Part shown: one piece after another, positions 1 to 9,635 of the stretch
How positions within the stretch are numbered: the first letter of the stretch is position 1
Layout: every line of letters starts with the position of its first letter
Position numbers and translations under genes: made by a program
Notes under the pieces: model-generated
What the model was told of the DNA's origin: nothing
What the model saw: only the letters and a program-made list of their open reading frames with translations
Databases searched by the model: none
DNA from: Rossellomorea marisflavi
GTDB lineage: Bacteria; Bacillota; Bacilli; Bacillales; Bacillaceae_B
Reading direction: 5' to 3'
NCBI GenBank assembly: GCA_003667865.1
Contig: CP033051.1
Location: 3,002,501-3,066,500 of the forward strand
Length of the DNA stretch: 64,000 nucleotides

Positions 1-892
1 TAAGGAAGTTAAACGCTTACTTATTGAAGAAGGCTGTGACATCAAGAAAGAGTACTACATTGGTCTAGTTCTTGACCGTGCTACATCTCAGGTTGTTTTA
101 ATGGCATCTGAAGAAGGTGGAACGGAAATTGAGGAAGTTGCAGAAGCAACTCCAGAAAAAATCTTTAAAGAATATATTGACCCAGTTGTTGGTTTAACTG
201 GATTCCAAGCTCGTCGTATCGCATTTAATATCAACATTCCAAGTGAACTTGTTGGTAAAGCAGCGAAATTCATGCTTGGTCTTTACAATGTATTCATTGA
301 AAAAGATGCATCAATCGTAGAAATCAATCCATTAGTTACAACGGGTGATGGAAACGTTATGGCATTGGATGCAAAGTTCAACTTTGATTCAAATGCACTA
401 TTCCGTCAAAAAGCAGTTACAGAATTACGTGACCTTGACGAAGAGGATGCAAAAGAAATTGAAGCTTCTAAATATGACCTAAGCTACATCGCATTAGATG
501 GAAACATCGGTTGTATGGTTAACGGTGCAGGTTTAGCAATGGCAACAATGGATATTGTTAAACATTACGGCGGAGACCCTGCGAACTTCCTTGATGTTGG
601 CGGCGGTGCTACAAAAGAAAAAGTAACAGAAGCATTTAAAATCATTCTTTCTGATGAAAAAGTTAAAGGAATCTTCGTTAACATTTTCGGTGGAATTATG
701 AAATGTGACATCATCGCTGAAGGTGTTGTTGCAGCAGCAAAACAACTTGGTCTAAATGTACCATTAGTTGTACGTCTTGAAGGAACAAACGTTGATTTAG
801 GTAAGAAAATCCTAAACGAATCAGGTTTAAATATTATTGCAGCTGAATCTATGGCTGACGGCGCACAAAAAATCGTTGAACAAGTAGGCTAA
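1..892 (+). CDS. sucC: Succinyl-CoA synthetase (ADP-forming) beta subunit, C-terminal part
   Basis: The gene enters from the left edge. The frame is open from base 2 with no start in the window, so it is 5'-truncated by the window and not broken. The visible 296 residues cover the end of the ATP-grasp domain ([16 protein letters not shown], then EINPLV and the metal-binding ALDAK region) and the C-terminal CoA-ligase domain with its glycine-rich stretch ([22 protein letters not shown]). It ends KIVEQVG, as full-length bacterial SucC does. With SucD it forms the TCA-cycle enzyme converting succinyl-CoA, ADP and phosphate to succinate, ATP and CoA in the cytoplasm. sucD follows after 16 bp, so the two are co-transcribed. 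Confidence 0.97.
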   Translation, partial: KEVKRLLIEEGCDIKKEYYIGLVLDRATSQVVLMASEEGGTEIEEVAEATPEKIFKEYIDPVVGLTGFQARRIAFNINIPSELVGKAAKFMLGLYNVFIEKDASIVEINPLVTTGDGNVMALDAKFNFDSNALFRQKAVTELRDLDEEDAKEIEASKYDLSYIALDGNIGCMVNGAGLAMATMDIVKHYGGDPANFLDVGGGATKEKVTEAFKIILSDEKVKGIFVNIFGGIMKCDIIAEGVVAAAKQLGLNVPLVVRLEGTNVDLGKKILNESGLNIIAAESMADGAQKIVEQVG

Positions 893-908
893 GAAAGGCG
901 GGGGACTC

Positions 909-1811
909 ATGAGCGTATTTATTAATAAAGATACGAAGGTCGTTGTACAAGGAATTACAGGTTCAACAGCTCTTTTCCACACAAAGCAAATGCTTGAGTA
1001 TGGTACTCAAATCGTAGCAGGTGTTACACCAGGTAAAGGTGGAACAGAAGTTGAAGGTGTTCCTGTATTTAATACAGTTGAAGAAGCAAAAAAAGCAACA
1101 GGTTGTAATGCTTCTGTAATCTACGTACCAGCTCCATTTGCAGCTGATGCGATCCTAGAAGCAGTTGATGCTGAGCTTGACTTAGCAATCTGTATTACTG
1201 AGCATATCCCAGTTTTAGATATGGTAAAAGTAAAACGCTATATGGAAGACAAGAAAACTCGTTTAGTTGGACCAAACTGCCCAGGTGTTATTACTCCAGA
1301 TGAATGTAAAATCGGTATCATGCCTGGATACATTCATACAAAAGGTCACGTAGGCGTTGTATCTCGTTCTGGAACATTAACGTATGAAGCAGTACATCAG
1401 CTTTCTCAAGCTGGTATCGGTCAATCTACTGCTGTTGGTATCGGTGGAGACCCAGTAAATGGTACAGATTTCATTGATGTGTTAAAAGCATTTAACGAAG
1501 ATGAAGATACGTATGCTGTTATCATGATCGGAGAAATCGGTGGAACAGCTGAAGAAGAAGCTGCTGAATGGGTTAAAGCGAACATGACAAAACCTGTTGT
1601 TGGCTTCATTGGTGGTCGTACAGCACCTCCTGGTAAGCGTATGGGCCATGCTGGTGCAATTATCTCTGGTGGTAAAGGTACAGCTGATGAAAAAATCCGT
1701 GTTATGAATGAGTGTGGTATTGAAGTAGCTCCTACTCCTTCTGATATGGGTGAAACTCTAATTAACGTTCTTAAAAAAGAAGGATTATTAGAGAAGTGTA
1801 AAACTCACTAA
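909..1811 (+). CDS. sucD: Succinyl-CoA synthetase alpha subunit
   Basis: This 300-residue protein has the normal family length. The N-terminal CoA-binding Rossmann domain begins [10 protein letters not shown] (12-21) and the conserved [10 protein letters not shown] lies near 118-126. The phosphohistidine loop GKRMGHAGA places the catalytic histidine at residue 247, which carries the phosphate between the succinyl-phosphate and ADP steps. The start ATG follows an AGGCGGGGG SD. It is paired with sucC and followed by a strong intrinsic terminator, so the sucCD operon ends here. Confidence 0.98.
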   Translation: MSVFINKDTKVVVQGITGSTALFHTKQMLEYGTQIVAGVTPGKGGTEVEGVPVFNTVEEAKKATGCNASVIYVPAPFAADAILEAVDAELDLAICITEHIPVLDMVKVKRYMEDKKTRLVGPNCPGVITPDECKIGIMPGYIHTKGHVGVVSRSGTLTYEAVHQLSQAGIGQSTAVGIGGDPVNGTDFIDVLKAFNEDEDTYAVIMIGEIGGTAEEEAAEWVKANMTKPVVGFIGGRTAPPGKRMGHAGAIISGGKGTADEKIRVMNECGIEVAPTPSDMGETLINVLKKEGLLEKCKTH

Positions 1812-1820
1812 ATCAAAGAC

Positions 1821-1866
1821 AAAAGAGCTTACCAGATGGTAGTACCGTTTGCGTAAGCTCTTTTTC
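1821..1866 (+). terminator. Intrinsic terminator of sucCD
   Basis: A 12-bp perfect stem (AAAAGAGCTTAC at 1821-1832 with GTAAGCTCTTTT at 1853-1864) encloses a 20-nt loop and runs into a T tract. It separates sucCD from dprA. Confidence 0.9.
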
Positions 1867-1890
1867 TCTATTAAAAGTAAGGAGGTCTAT

Positions 1891-2763
1891 ATGAACTATC
1901 GAACGACTCTTTTACATCTTCAACATTGTAAAAGTATAAATTATAAGGACATTAAAAATTTAACAGTAACTCTTCCAAACCTATCCTCAATCTATTCACT
2001 TTCATTTTCAACTCTTCAATCAATTCTCAAAAGCTCTCACAATAAAACAAAATCACTTATAGATGAACTACAAAGTATTGACATTAATAGATTAATGAAA
2101 CAATATGATAAAAATAATATACAATGGATGACCATAATCGACGAATCATATCCTAAGCTATTAAAAACGGTGTATGATCCACCTTTTGTCTTGTTTTTAA
2201 AAGGAAAATCAGAAATTCTCGAAAATGGTCAGAATCTAGCAATTGTCGGTTCAAGAAAGTCTAACATATACACCGAAAAGGTATTGGAAAATTTCATCCC
2301 AATGTTTGTAAAGAATAAACTAAACATTGTGAGCGGACTAGCCTTAGGGGCGGATTCTCTTGCACATAGGATGGCAATAGAATATAAGGGGAACACAATT
2401 GGTGTATTGGGTGGAGGGTTTGAACATTTCTATCCAAAAGAAAACACCTATTTAATAGAAAGAATGATGGCAGAACAACTTGTAATTTCCGAGTATCCCC
2501 CCTCAACTAGGCCGGAAAAATGGCATTTCCCAATGCGAAATCGAATTATAAGCGGACTTTCAATCGGAGTCTTTATTACCCAAGCAAAGAAAAAGAGTGG
2601 TACACTAATTACTGCGGATTATGCGCTTAATGAAGGAAGAGATGTATTTGCTGTTCCTGGTTCGATTTTAGACCCTTTATCCTCTGGTACGAATGAATTG
2701 ATACAACAAGGTGCCAAATTAATCTTGACCCCAGAGGATATTTTTTCAGAGTTATATGTATAA
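1891..2763 (+). CDS. dprA: DNA-processing protein DprA (Smf)
   Basis: A 290-residue member of the DprA/Smf family, which loads RecA onto incoming single-stranded DNA during natural transformation. The Rossmann-like DprA fold is visible: NLAIVGSRK near residue 115, SGLALGADSLAH near 147, VLGGGFEHFYP, then FPMRNRIISGLS and the ALNEGRDVFAVPGS segment. The N-terminal helical region (about 1-80) is diverged, as is usual. I chose ATG 1891 because AAGGAGG lies 6 bp upstream; an in-frame ATG at 1849 would lie inside the sucD terminator. No downstream terminator is obvious before topA. Confidence 0.95.
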   Translation: MNYRTTLLHLQHCKSINYKDIKNLTVTLPNLSSIYSLSFSTLQSILKSSHNKTKSLIDELQSIDINRLMKQYDKNNIQWMTIIDESYPKLLKTVYDPPFVLFLKGKSEILENGQNLAIVGSRKSNIYTEKVLENFIPMFVKNKLNIVSGLALGADSLAHRMAIEYKGNTIGVLGGGFEHFYPKENTYLIERMMAEQLVISEYPPSTRPEKWHFPMRNRIISGLSIGVFITQAKKKSGTLITADYALNEGRDVFAVPGSILDPLSSGTNELIQQGAKLILTPEDIFSELYV

Positions 2764-2947
2764 TTTTAGAATAAATTTTATAAAATCTTAAAATAAAGTA
2801 GGGAAATTGAGGGGAAATCAAGAAGTAATAGTATAATTGCTCATAAAAAGGTTGCATTTCTTTCCAATCTGTTATAAATTTTGCATCAGGTGTCAAAATC
2901 ATTTGTACTAACATTACTTTAATAAATGAGAGGAAGCGTAGCCTATT

Positions 2948-2961
2948 TGAAAACGTTTCCT
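2948..2961 (+). promoter_or_regulatory. Candidate CcpA catabolite-responsive element (cre)
   Basis: TGAAAACGTTTCCT matches the published cre consensus TGWAARCGYTWNCW at every position. It lies in the dprA-topA gap directly against the candidate -35 element of topA (2961). The match is seen in the sequence; binding by CcpA is inferred. Confidence 0.5.
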
Positions 2962-2989
2962 TTACATAACGTTAGAAATAAATAATAAT
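2961..2989 (+). promoter_or_regulatory. Candidate sigma-A promoter of topA
   Basis: TTTACA (2961-2966) and AATAAT (2984-2989) are separated by 17 bp, about 20 bp before the topA SD. The -35 is 5/6 and the -10 is 4-5/6 to consensus. Confidence 0.4.
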
Positions 2990-3010
2990 CCTCTTTAAGG
3001 AGGTCTATGG

Positions 3011-5086
3011 ATGTCGGATTATTTAGTGATAGTGGAATCGCCGGCAAAGGCGAAAACCATTGAGAGATATTTAGGGAAAAAATATAAGGTTCGTGCTTCT
3101 ATGGGGCATGTTCGTGATTTACCAAAAAGTCAAATGGGTGTAGATGTTGAGAAACATTTCGAGCCGAAATATATTACCATCAGGGGTAAAGGTCCTGTTC
3201 TAAAGGAATTAAAAACGGCAGCTAAAAAAGCAAAAAAAGTATTTCTAGCAGCCGATCCAGATCGTGAAGGGGAAGCGATTGCTTGGCATCTTGCGCATAG
3301 TTTAGATATAGATGAAACTTCGGATTGCCGAGTTGTCTTCAATGAAATTACAAAGGATGCAATAAAAGAATCCTTTAAAAACCCTAGGAAAATTAATATG
3401 GACCTTGTCGATGCCCAACAAGCAAGACGAATTTTAGATCGTCTAGTGGGATATAACATTAGCCCGATTCTATGGAAGAAGGTTAAAAAAGGTCTTAGTG
3501 CCGGACGAGTTCAATCTGTAGCCGTTCGATTAATTATTGATCGTGAAAATGAAATTAAAGAATTTGTACCAGAGGAATACTGGACAATAGAAGCTGATTT
3601 TATGAAAGGGAAAGAGAACTTTCAAGCAGCCTTCTATGGAATGAATGGTAAAAAAGTTGAACTAAAGAACGAAGAAGAAGTTAAGGATGTTTTAAATAAG
3701 ATTAAGGGCAGAGAATTTAATGTCAATAAAGTGACAAAGAAAGAAAGAAAAAGAAATCCTGCTCCTCCTTTCATCACTTCATCTCTTCAACAAGAAGCAG
3801 CGAGGAAATTAAACTTCCGAGCTAAAAAAACGATGATGCTTGCACAGCAGTTATATGAAGGTATTGATATTGGTAAAGAAGGAACGGTCGGTTTAATTAC
3901 TTATATGAGAACAGATTCTACAAGGATTTCAGATCTTGCACAAAAAGAGGCATCTGAATATATCGTAGATTCCTTTGGGAAAGAATTTATTAGAACTGAA
4001 AACCGAAACGATAAGAAAAAAGAAGGAGCTCAGGATGCCCACGAAGCCATCCGACCAACGAGCACACTACGAGATCCATCTAGCTTAAAAGAGTTCCTAT
4101 CAAGAGATCAATTGAAGTTATACAAACTAATCTGGGAACGATTTGTTGCAAGTCAAATGGCTTCAGCGATTATGGATACAATGAGTGTCGATTTAGTTAA
4201 TGGCGATGTCATGTTTCGTGCTACAGGATCAAAAGTGAAATTCCCAGGTTTTATGAAGGTATACGTTGAAGGTAATGACGATGGAAAAGAAGAGAAAGAT
4301 AACTTTCTTCCTGCACTAGAAGAGAATGATAAGGCGTTAAGTAAGGATATCGATCCGAAACAGCACTTTACCCAGCCACCACCAAGGTATACAGAGGCTA
4401 GACTGGTTCGGACATTGGAGGAGCTAGGAATAGGTAGACCTTCAACCTACGCACCTACTCTTGATACCATTCAACGAAGAGGATATGTTTCTTTAGACAA
4501 TAAGCGCTTCGTGCCTACTGAATTAGGGGAAATTGTACTTGAATTAGTGCGAGAGTTTTTCCCTGAGATTATAGATGTAGAGTTTACAGTTAACATGGAA
4601 CGCAGTCTTGATGAAGTAGAAGAAGGTAAGGCGAGATGGGCAAGTATAATCGAGCACTTCTATAAAGACTTCGAAAAGCATCTCGAAATAGCTGAAAACG
4701 AAATGGAAAAAGTAGAAATTCGTGATGAGCCTGCGGGAGAAGATTGTGAGAAATGCGGACATGAAATGGTGTTCAAAATGGGGCGTTATGGTAAGTTCAT
4801 GGCTTGTAGTAATTTCCCTGACTGTCGAAACACAAAGGCAATTGTAAAGGAAATCGGTGTAAAGTGCCCAAGCTGTAAAGAAGGAAATATTATAGAAAGA
4901 AAAAGTAAAAAGAAACGTATATTCTATGGTTGTGACCGTTATCCAGAATGTGAATTTTTATCCTGGGATAAGCCAATCGAGAGAAGTTGTCCAAAATGTG
5001 ACCACTTACTAGTAGAGAAAAAACTGAAAAAAGGCGTGCAGGTTCAGTGCACAAGTTGTGATTATAAAGAAGAACAACAGCAGTGA
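3011..5086 (+). CDS. topA: DNA topoisomerase I (type IA)
   Basis: This 691-residue enzyme relaxes negative supercoils by transient single-strand cleavage. The N-terminal Toprim domain shows [12 protein letters not shown] (6-17) and the acidic ADPDREGE motif at 80-87. The catalytic tyrosine is Y298 in the motif ITYMRTDS. The C-terminus carries three tetracysteine zinc-ribbon repeats (CEKCG...CSNFPDC, CPSC...CDRYPEC, CPKC...CTSC), the usual Bacillus arrangement. The ATG follows AAGGAGG by 8 bp. It probably has its own promoter and ends with a terminator at 5121-5164. Confidence 0.98.
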   Translation: MSDYLVIVESPAKAKTIERYLGKKYKVRASMGHVRDLPKSQMGVDVEKHFEPKYITIRGKGPVLKELKTAAKKAKKVFLAADPDREGEAIAWHLAHSLDIDETSDCRVVFNEITKDAIKESFKNPRKINMDLVDAQQARRILDRLVGYNISPILWKKVKKGLSAGRVQSVAVRLIIDRENEIKEFVPEEYWTIEADFMKGKENFQAAFYGMNGKKVELKNEEEVKDVLNKIKGREFNVNKVTKKERKRNPAPPFITSSLQQEAARKLNFRAKKTMMLAQQLYEGIDIGKEGTVGLITYMRTDSTRISDLAQKEASEYIVDSFGKEFIRTENRNDKKKEGAQDAHEAIRPTSTLRDPSSLKEFLSRDQLKLYKLIWERFVASQMASAIMDTMSVDLVNGDVMFRATGSKVKFPGFMKVYVEGNDDGKEEKDNFLPALEENDKALSKDIDPKQHFTQPPPRYTEARLVRTLEELGIGRPSTYAPTLDTIQRRGYVSLDNKRFVPTELGEIVLELVREFFPEIIDVEFTVNMERSLDEVEEGKARWASIIEHFYKDFEKHLEIAENEMEKVEIRDEPAGEDCEKCGHEMVFKMGRYGKFMACSNFPDCRNTKAIVKEIGVKCPSCKEGNIIERKSKKKRIFYGCDRYPECEFLSWDKPIERSCPKCDHLLVEKKLKKGVQVQCTSCDYKEEQQQ

Positions 5087-5120
5087 TGACAAAGTAAAGA
5101 GTCAATTTTATGTTTTTACG

Positions 5121-5164
5121 GAAAAAGGTCTGACATTTCCATAGGAGATGTTAGCCTTTTTCTG
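5121..5164 (+). terminator. Intrinsic terminator after topA
   Basis: An imperfect stem pairs AAAAAGGTCTGACAT with ATGTTAGCCTTTTT (one bulge), with a T-rich 3' side. It lies 35 bp after the topA stop. Confidence 0.75.
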
Positions 5165-5556
5165 TTTAAACTAAATAGTTTTGACGAACAAGAAAAACCG
5201 AATAAATTTTCAAAGTTTTTATAGTTAAGGTAAGAATTAGGAGTTTTAGTTGTTAAAAAACCCAAAAAACGGCAATCTTATTATTAATGTAACAAAATTT
5301 ACATGAATCTAATAACTTTATACTTTTTTTCGACAAAATGTTAGGGTACAATGCAGAATGGACAGAATATTTCTTATAGTAGTTCTCTTGTAGTCAGGTT
5401 CTCATTATGCCTTAGAAACAAATGAAAAGAGTAGAACGATAAATCGTAATTATTAAGACTCAGAAACAATTCAGAACTTTGTGAAAAGATTGTAAAATCA
5501 ATTGCAAGGGCTACTAAGTTGTGTTAATATTTAGTAGCCTTTGTGAGGTGTATATT
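5165..5556 (+). other. Long AT-rich non-coding region where trmFO is expected
   Basis: No open frame of useful length or family resemblance is present on either strand. B. subtilis has trmFO (folate-dependent tRNA U54 methyltransferase, about 435 codons) between topA and the xerC orthologue; here it is missing. A TACAAT hexamer near 5348 could be a -10 element but lacks a good -35. The segment ends in a leader hairpin that abuts the xerC SD. Confidence 0.7.
5507..5541 (+). promoter_or_regulatory. Leader hairpin immediately before the xerC SD
   Basis: An 11-bp stem (AGGGCTACTAA 5507-5517 with TTAGTAGCCTT 5531-5541, one G-T pair) has a 13-nt loop and is followed by TTTGTGAGGTG, which contains the xerC SD. 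It could be a weak terminator/attenuator or a structure tuning translation initiation. The pairing is seen; the role is inferred. Confidence 0.5.
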
Positions 5557-6456
5557 ATGGAAAACAAGCAAGTACCTTTATTAAAGGGGTTCTTAGAATT
5601 TTTACAAATTGAAAAGAATTATTCAAACTTAACTTTTGAACATTATCGTCATGATATTGAAGAGTTCTACGTATTTATGAATCAACAGGGTTTACAAAGT
5701 CTAAATGAAGTTGAATATCCTAGTGCAAGGCTATTTCTGATGACGTTACATGAAAGAAAGCTTGCAAGAGCATCAATCTCAAGAAAGATTTCAAGTTTGC
5801 GTAGCTTTTACAAATATTTAAATCAAGAAAGAATTGTAGAAGGAAACCCTTTTTCTTTTGTATCTTTACCTAAGGCTGAAAGTAGGTTGCCAAAGTTTTT
5901 TTATGAAAAAGAAATGGACTTGTTGTTCCAATCATGTGAAGGAGATGAACCACTTCAAGTTCGGAATAAAGCAATACTTGAATTATTGTACGCCACAGGA
6001 ATTCGTGTTAGTGAATGCGCAAATATACAATTGAAGGATCTAGACTTTTATTTATCTACTGTTCTTGTTAAAGGAAAAGGAAATAAAGAACGTTATGTTC
6101 CCTTTGGTAGCTTTGCTCAGGATGCACTAGAGAAATACATACAGCATTCAAGACCCATACTACTTCATAATCAAACGCATACAAGCTTATTTGTTAACCA
6201 CAGGGGAGGTCCTTTAACAACTCGAGGAATACGACATATCCTTCAGAAATTAGTTAAGGATGCATCACTGAATTATAAAATACATCCACATATGCTAAGA
6301 CATACATTTGCTACGCATTTGTTAAACAATGGAGCTGATATGAGAACGGTTCAAGAGCTATTGGGGCATGCCGATCTATCATCAACTCAAGTATATACGC
6401 ATGTTACAAAGGACCATTTAAGAAAGACATACTTAGCACACCATCCACGTGCTTAA
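5557..6456 (+). CDS. xerC: Tyrosine recombinase XerC (CodV)
   Basis: This 299-residue site-specific recombinase resolves chromosome dimers at dif together with XerD. An N-terminal SAM-like core-binding domain (about 1-95) precedes the catalytic domain. The full active-site set is present: R150 (ATGIRVSE), K174 (VKGKGNKER), H245 and R248 (HPHMLRHTF), H271 (LLGHADL) and nucleophile Y280 (TQVYTHV). I chose ATG 5557, which has GAGGTG 7 bp upstream; the longer frame from 5521 starts inside a hairpin loop. It is the first gene of an xerC-hslV-hslU-codY cluster equivalent to the B. subtilis codVWXY operon. Confidence 0.96.
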   Translation: MENKQVPLLKGFLEFLQIEKNYSNLTFEHYRHDIEEFYVFMNQQGLQSLNEVEYPSARLFLMTLHERKLARASISRKISSLRSFYKYLNQERIVEGNPFSFVSLPKAESRLPKFFYEKEMDLLFQSCEGDEPLQVRNKAILELLYATGIRVSECANIQLKDLDFYLSTVLVKGKGNKERYVPFGSFAQDALEKYIQHSRPILLHNQTHTSLFVNHRGGPLTTRGIRHILQKLVKDASLNYKIHPHMLRHTFATHLLNNGADMRTVQELLGHADLSSTQVYTHVTKDHLRKTYLAHHPRA

Positions 6457-6475
6457 AGAATTTGGAGGTATTTGC

Positions 6476-7018
6476 ATGGAACAATTCCACGCTACTACAA
6501 TATTTGCGATTCAGCATAAAGGAAAAGCGGCAATGTCAGGTGATGGTCAGGTTACGTTTGGGAATGCTGTTGTAATGAAGCATACAGCAAGAAAAGTTAG
6601 AAAGTTATTTAACGGGAAAGTATTAGCTGGATTTGCCGGCTCTGTTGCTGATGCATTTACTTTATTTGAGATGTTTGAATCCAAGCTTCAAGAATTTAAT
6701 GGCAATCTTCAGCGCGCTGCAGTTGAAATGGCAAAGCAATGGAGAAGTGATAAAGTGCTTCGTAAACTTGAAGCGATGCTCATTGTAATGGACCAAACCC
6801 ATTTACTTCTGGTTTCCGGAACAGGAGAAGTGATTGAGCCAGACGACGGAATATTGGCTATCGGTTCTGGAGGTCATTACGCACTTTCTGCAGGAAGAGC
6901 GCTTAAGCAACATGCAGGAGAGCATATGACTGCTCGTGAGATTGCAAAGGCATCTTTAGATGTAGCATCAGATATTTGTGTATATACGAATGATCAAATT
7001 ATTGTTGAAGAACTGTAG
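6476..7018 (+). CDS. hslV: ATP-dependent protease peptidase subunit HslV (ClpQ/CodW)
   Basis: A 180-residue proteasome-like peptidase that forms the proteolytic chamber capped by HslU. Family motifs are clear: [32 protein letters not shown], and [18 protein letters not shown]. The start ATG 6476 follows TTGGAGG by 7 bp and gives MEQFHATT. In most bacteria the nucleophile is the first Thr after Met. In B. subtilis CodW a serine at position 2 has been reported as the nucleophile. Here position 2 is Glu and the ATT motif starts at residue 6, so exposure of a nucleophile would need N-terminal processing. The gene lies 60 bp before hslU. Confidence 0.96.
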   Translation: MEQFHATTIFAIQHKGKAAMSGDGQVTFGNAVVMKHTARKVRKLFNGKVLAGFAGSVADAFTLFEMFESKLQEFNGNLQRAAVEMAKQWRSDKVLRKLEAMLIVMDQTHLLLVSGTGEVIEPDDGILAIGSGGHYALSAGRALKQHAGEHMTAREIAKASLDVASDICVYTNDQIIVEEL

Positions 7019-7078
7019 TTTCGTCTTTTTAGTCAAATTCCTATACATCTGGCAACAATGCCAAAAGGAGTGTACCAT

Positions 7079-8491
7079 TTGAATAAAAAAGCTGAACAAT
7101 TAACGCCGAGACAAATTGTGGAGAAATTAGATCAATATATTGTTGGACAAAAGGACGCAAAAAGAGCTGTGGCAGTTGCGCTACGCAATCGCTTCCGCAG
7201 AAGTCTTTTGCCTGATAATCTAAGAGATGAAGTTGTACCTAAAAACATCCTTATGATGGGACCTACTGGAGTGGGGAAAACCGAAATCGCAAGAAGGATT
7301 GCAAAGCTTGTTGGTGCTCCATTTGTTAAAGTGGAAGCAACTAAATTTACTGAAGTTGGATATGTAGGAAGAGATGTTGAATCAATGGTCCGAGACCTAG
7401 TCGAAACATCTGTAAGACTTGTCAAAGAAGAGAAAATGGTAACGGTACGTGACCGAGCATTAGAAAATGCAAATAAGCGACTTGTAGAATTACTAGTTCC
7501 TTCTAAAAAGAAAAATGCATCCTACAAAAACCCTTTTGAGATGATATTTGGAGGAAACCAACCAAATCAAAAGGATGATGATGAAGATACACAAGAAGAA
7601 ATGTCCATAAGAGAACGTCGTCATTCTATTAGTGAAAAGCTTGCTAATGGTGAATTAGAAGAAGAATTCGTTACGATTGAAGTAGATGAGTCTCAACCAT
7701 CTATGTTTGATATGCTTCAAGGCTCGGGTATGGAGCAAATGGGCATGAACTTTCAAGATGCACTAGGCGGTTTAATGCCTAAGAAAAAGAAAAAACGTAA
7801 ATTGAAAGTGAAAGATGCTCGTATTGTACTAACCAATGACGAAGCTCAAAAGCTTATTGATATGGATGAGGTGACCCAAGAGGCGATTACGCGTGCTGAA
7901 CAATCTGGTATGATCTTTATTGATGAGATTGATAAGATTGCAAGCAAAAGTTCTAATCAGTCATCAGCTGAAGTATCAAGAGAAGGAGTTCAACGAGACA
8001 TCCTTCCAATTGTAGAAGGCTCAACGGTCGTAACAAAATATGGTTCTGTTAAAACAGATCATGTATTATTTGTTGCGGCAGGCGCATTTCATATGGCAAA
8101 GCCATCTGATTTAATTCCTGAGCTACAAGGTCGTTTTCCGATTCGTGTTGAATTACAGAAGCTATCAGTTGAAGATTTCCAGAGAATATTAGTTGAACCT
8201 GATAATGCTTTAATTAAGCAATATTCAGCATTAATGGAAACAGAAGGTATACAAATTGAATTTTCTGACGATGCTATTCGTAGAATTGCGGAAATAGCGT
8301 TTTCGGTGAACCAAAACACGGATAATATTGGAGCAAGACGTCTTCATACTATACTAGAAAAGCTTCTTGAGGATTTATCCTTTGAAGCCCCTGATATTAC
8401 TCTTGAAAAAGTACAAATCACTCCAGCATATGTAGATGATAAACTTGCTGCCATTTCTGAAGATAAAGATTTAAGTCAATTTATTTTATAA
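7079..8491 (+). CDS. hslU: HslU/ClpY AAA+ unfoldase of the HslVU protease
   Basis: This 470-residue AAA+ ATPase unfolds substrates and feeds them to HslV. Walker A is GPTGVGKT (about 61-68), the pore loop is GYVGRD, Walker B is IFIDEID, and the sensor/arginine region is NIGARRLHT. It ends DLSQFIL, the C-terminal tail that docks into HslV. The family I domain is the charged segment near 140-260. The TTG start at 7079 is preferred: AAAAGGAG lies about 9 bp upstream and the protein then begins [14 protein letters not shown] like its orthologues. An ATG at 7058 has no SD. Confidence 0.96.
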   Translation: MNKKAEQLTPRQIVEKLDQYIVGQKDAKRAVAVALRNRFRRSLLPDNLRDEVVPKNILMMGPTGVGKTEIARRIAKLVGAPFVKVEATKFTEVGYVGRDVESMVRDLVETSVRLVKEEKMVTVRDRALENANKRLVELLVPSKKKNASYKNPFEMIFGGNQPNQKDDDEDTQEEMSIRERRHSISEKLANGELEEEFVTIEVDESQPSMFDMLQGSGMEQMGMNFQDALGGLMPKKKKKRKLKVKDARIVLTNDEAQKLIDMDEVTQEAITRAEQSGMIFIDEIDKIASKSSNQSSAEVSREGVQRDILPIVEGSTVVTKYGSVKTDHVLFVAAGAFHMAKPSDLIPELQGRFPIRVELQKLSVEDFQRILVEPDNALIKQYSALMETEGIQIEFSDDAIRRIAEIAFSVNQNTDNIGARRLHTILEKLLEDLSFEAPDITLEKVQITPAYVDDKLAAISEDKDLSQFIL

Positions 8492-8547
8492 CCTATTAGA
8501 AGACACACTACTAAAACATTTTTATATTGGTACTAGGAGGATTTGTA

Positions 8548-9327
8548 ATGAATTTATTAGGAAAAACAAGGACCATTAATGCCATGTTACAAAAGGCAGC
8601 GGGTAAACCAGTTAACTTTAAAGAAATGTCTGAAACATTAAGTAAGGTGATTGAGGCGAACGTTTTCGTTGTAAGCCGTCGAGGTAAACTGTTAGGATTT
8701 GCAGTAAATCAGCAAATTGAAAATGAGCGTATGAAGAAGATGTTAGCGGATCGTCAATTCCCTGAAGAGTATACGCAAAATCTGTTCAACGTCCAAGAAA
8801 CATCTCCAAACTTAGATGTTGACAGCGAATATACAGCCTTTCCTATAGAGAACAAAGACTTATTTAAAAGTGGCCTTACAACGATTGTTCCAATCATTGG
8901 AGGGGGAGAACGTCTAGGAACATTAATCCTAGCACGTTTAAACGCTAGCTTTGAAGATGATGATTTAATTTTAGGAGAATACGGAGCAACAGTAGTAGGA
9001 ATGGAGATCTTGAGAGAAAAGTCTGAAGAAATTGAAATTGAAGCAAGAAGCAAAGCTGTTGTACAAATGGCGATTAGCTCTCTTTCTTACAGTGAGTTAG
9101 AAGCGATTGAGCATATCTTTGAAGAATTAAGTGGCAATGAAGGGCTTCTAGTCGCATCCAAAATTGCAGACCGTGTAGGAATTACACGTTCAGTGATTGT
9201 AAATGCGCTTAGAAAGTTAGAAAGTGCAGGAGTTATTGAATCTCGTTCTCTTGGAATGAAAGGAACGTACATTAAAGTATTGAATGATAAATTCTTAGTT
9301 GAACTAGAAAAATTAAAAACAAACTAA
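8548..9327 (+). CDS. codY: GTP- and branched-chain amino acid-sensing repressor CodY
   Basis: A 259-residue global regulator that senses isoleucine/leucine/valine and GTP and represses stationary-phase, nutrient-uptake and motility genes in Bacillus. The N-terminal GAF ligand-binding domain spans about 1-155. The C-terminal winged helix shows [19 protein letters not shown] (about 202-220), followed by the wing [12 protein letters not shown] 8548 is used because AGGAGG lies 7 bp upstream; the frame extends to 8527 without an SD. It is the last gene of its operon, closed by a terminator, and it lies directly upstream of the flagellar operon. Confidence 0.97.
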   Translation: MNLLGKTRTINAMLQKAAGKPVNFKEMSETLSKVIEANVFVVSRRGKLLGFAVNQQIENERMKKMLADRQFPEEYTQNLFNVQETSPNLDVDSEYTAFPIENKDLFKSGLTTIVPIIGGGERLGTLILARLNASFEDDDLILGEYGATVVGMEILREKSEEIEIEARSKAVVQMAISSLSYSELEAIEHIFEELSGNEGLLVASKIADRVGITRSVIVNALRKLESAGVIESRSLGMKGTYIKVLNDKFLVELEKLKTN

Positions 9328-9329
9328 TC

Positions 9330-9371
9330 AAATAGGACATTCTTCTAACTAGGAAGAGTGTCCTATTTTTT
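9330..9371 (+). terminator. Intrinsic terminator of the xerC-codY operon
   Basis: AAATAGGACAttcttc pairs with gaagagTGTCCTATTT, followed by TTTTTTG. It isolates the flagellar operon from codY read-through. Confidence 0.88.
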
Positions 9372-9574
9372 GTTTGATTGAATCATTTTTCAGTATGAAA
9401 TGGTATAGACTTATGAACTTTCTTCTATATATGGTAAGCCAAACTGACATATAAAAAGAAAAGTTTCGAAAAATTAGGATACTATTCCTATTCCAGATAT
9501 CATGGTGTTTACTATACATTGTGTATATACCATAAAATAATACATTAGTCCTACTATAATATCTGAATTTCATC

Positions 9575-9602
9575 TTGTTATTTTTACAGAAGATAGTACA
9601 AT
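9575..9602 (+). promoter_or_regulatory. Candidate sigma-A promoter of the fla/che operon
   Basis: TTGTTA (9575-9580) and TACAAT (9597-9602) are 16 bp apart, and the predicted start is about 30 bp before the riboswitch aptamer. A second TATAAT at 9555-9560 lacks a good -35. No convincing sigma-D promoter (TAAA-N15-GCCGATAT) was found. Confidence 0.5.
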
Positions 9603-9635
9603 TAAATTACATTAGTTTTACGACTTATTTCGACA

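Noticed and set aside
5335..5353. Sigma-A promoter for xerC using CGACAA and TACAAT
   Set aside because: The spacing is far too short and no -35 at 16-18 bp resembles TTGACA.
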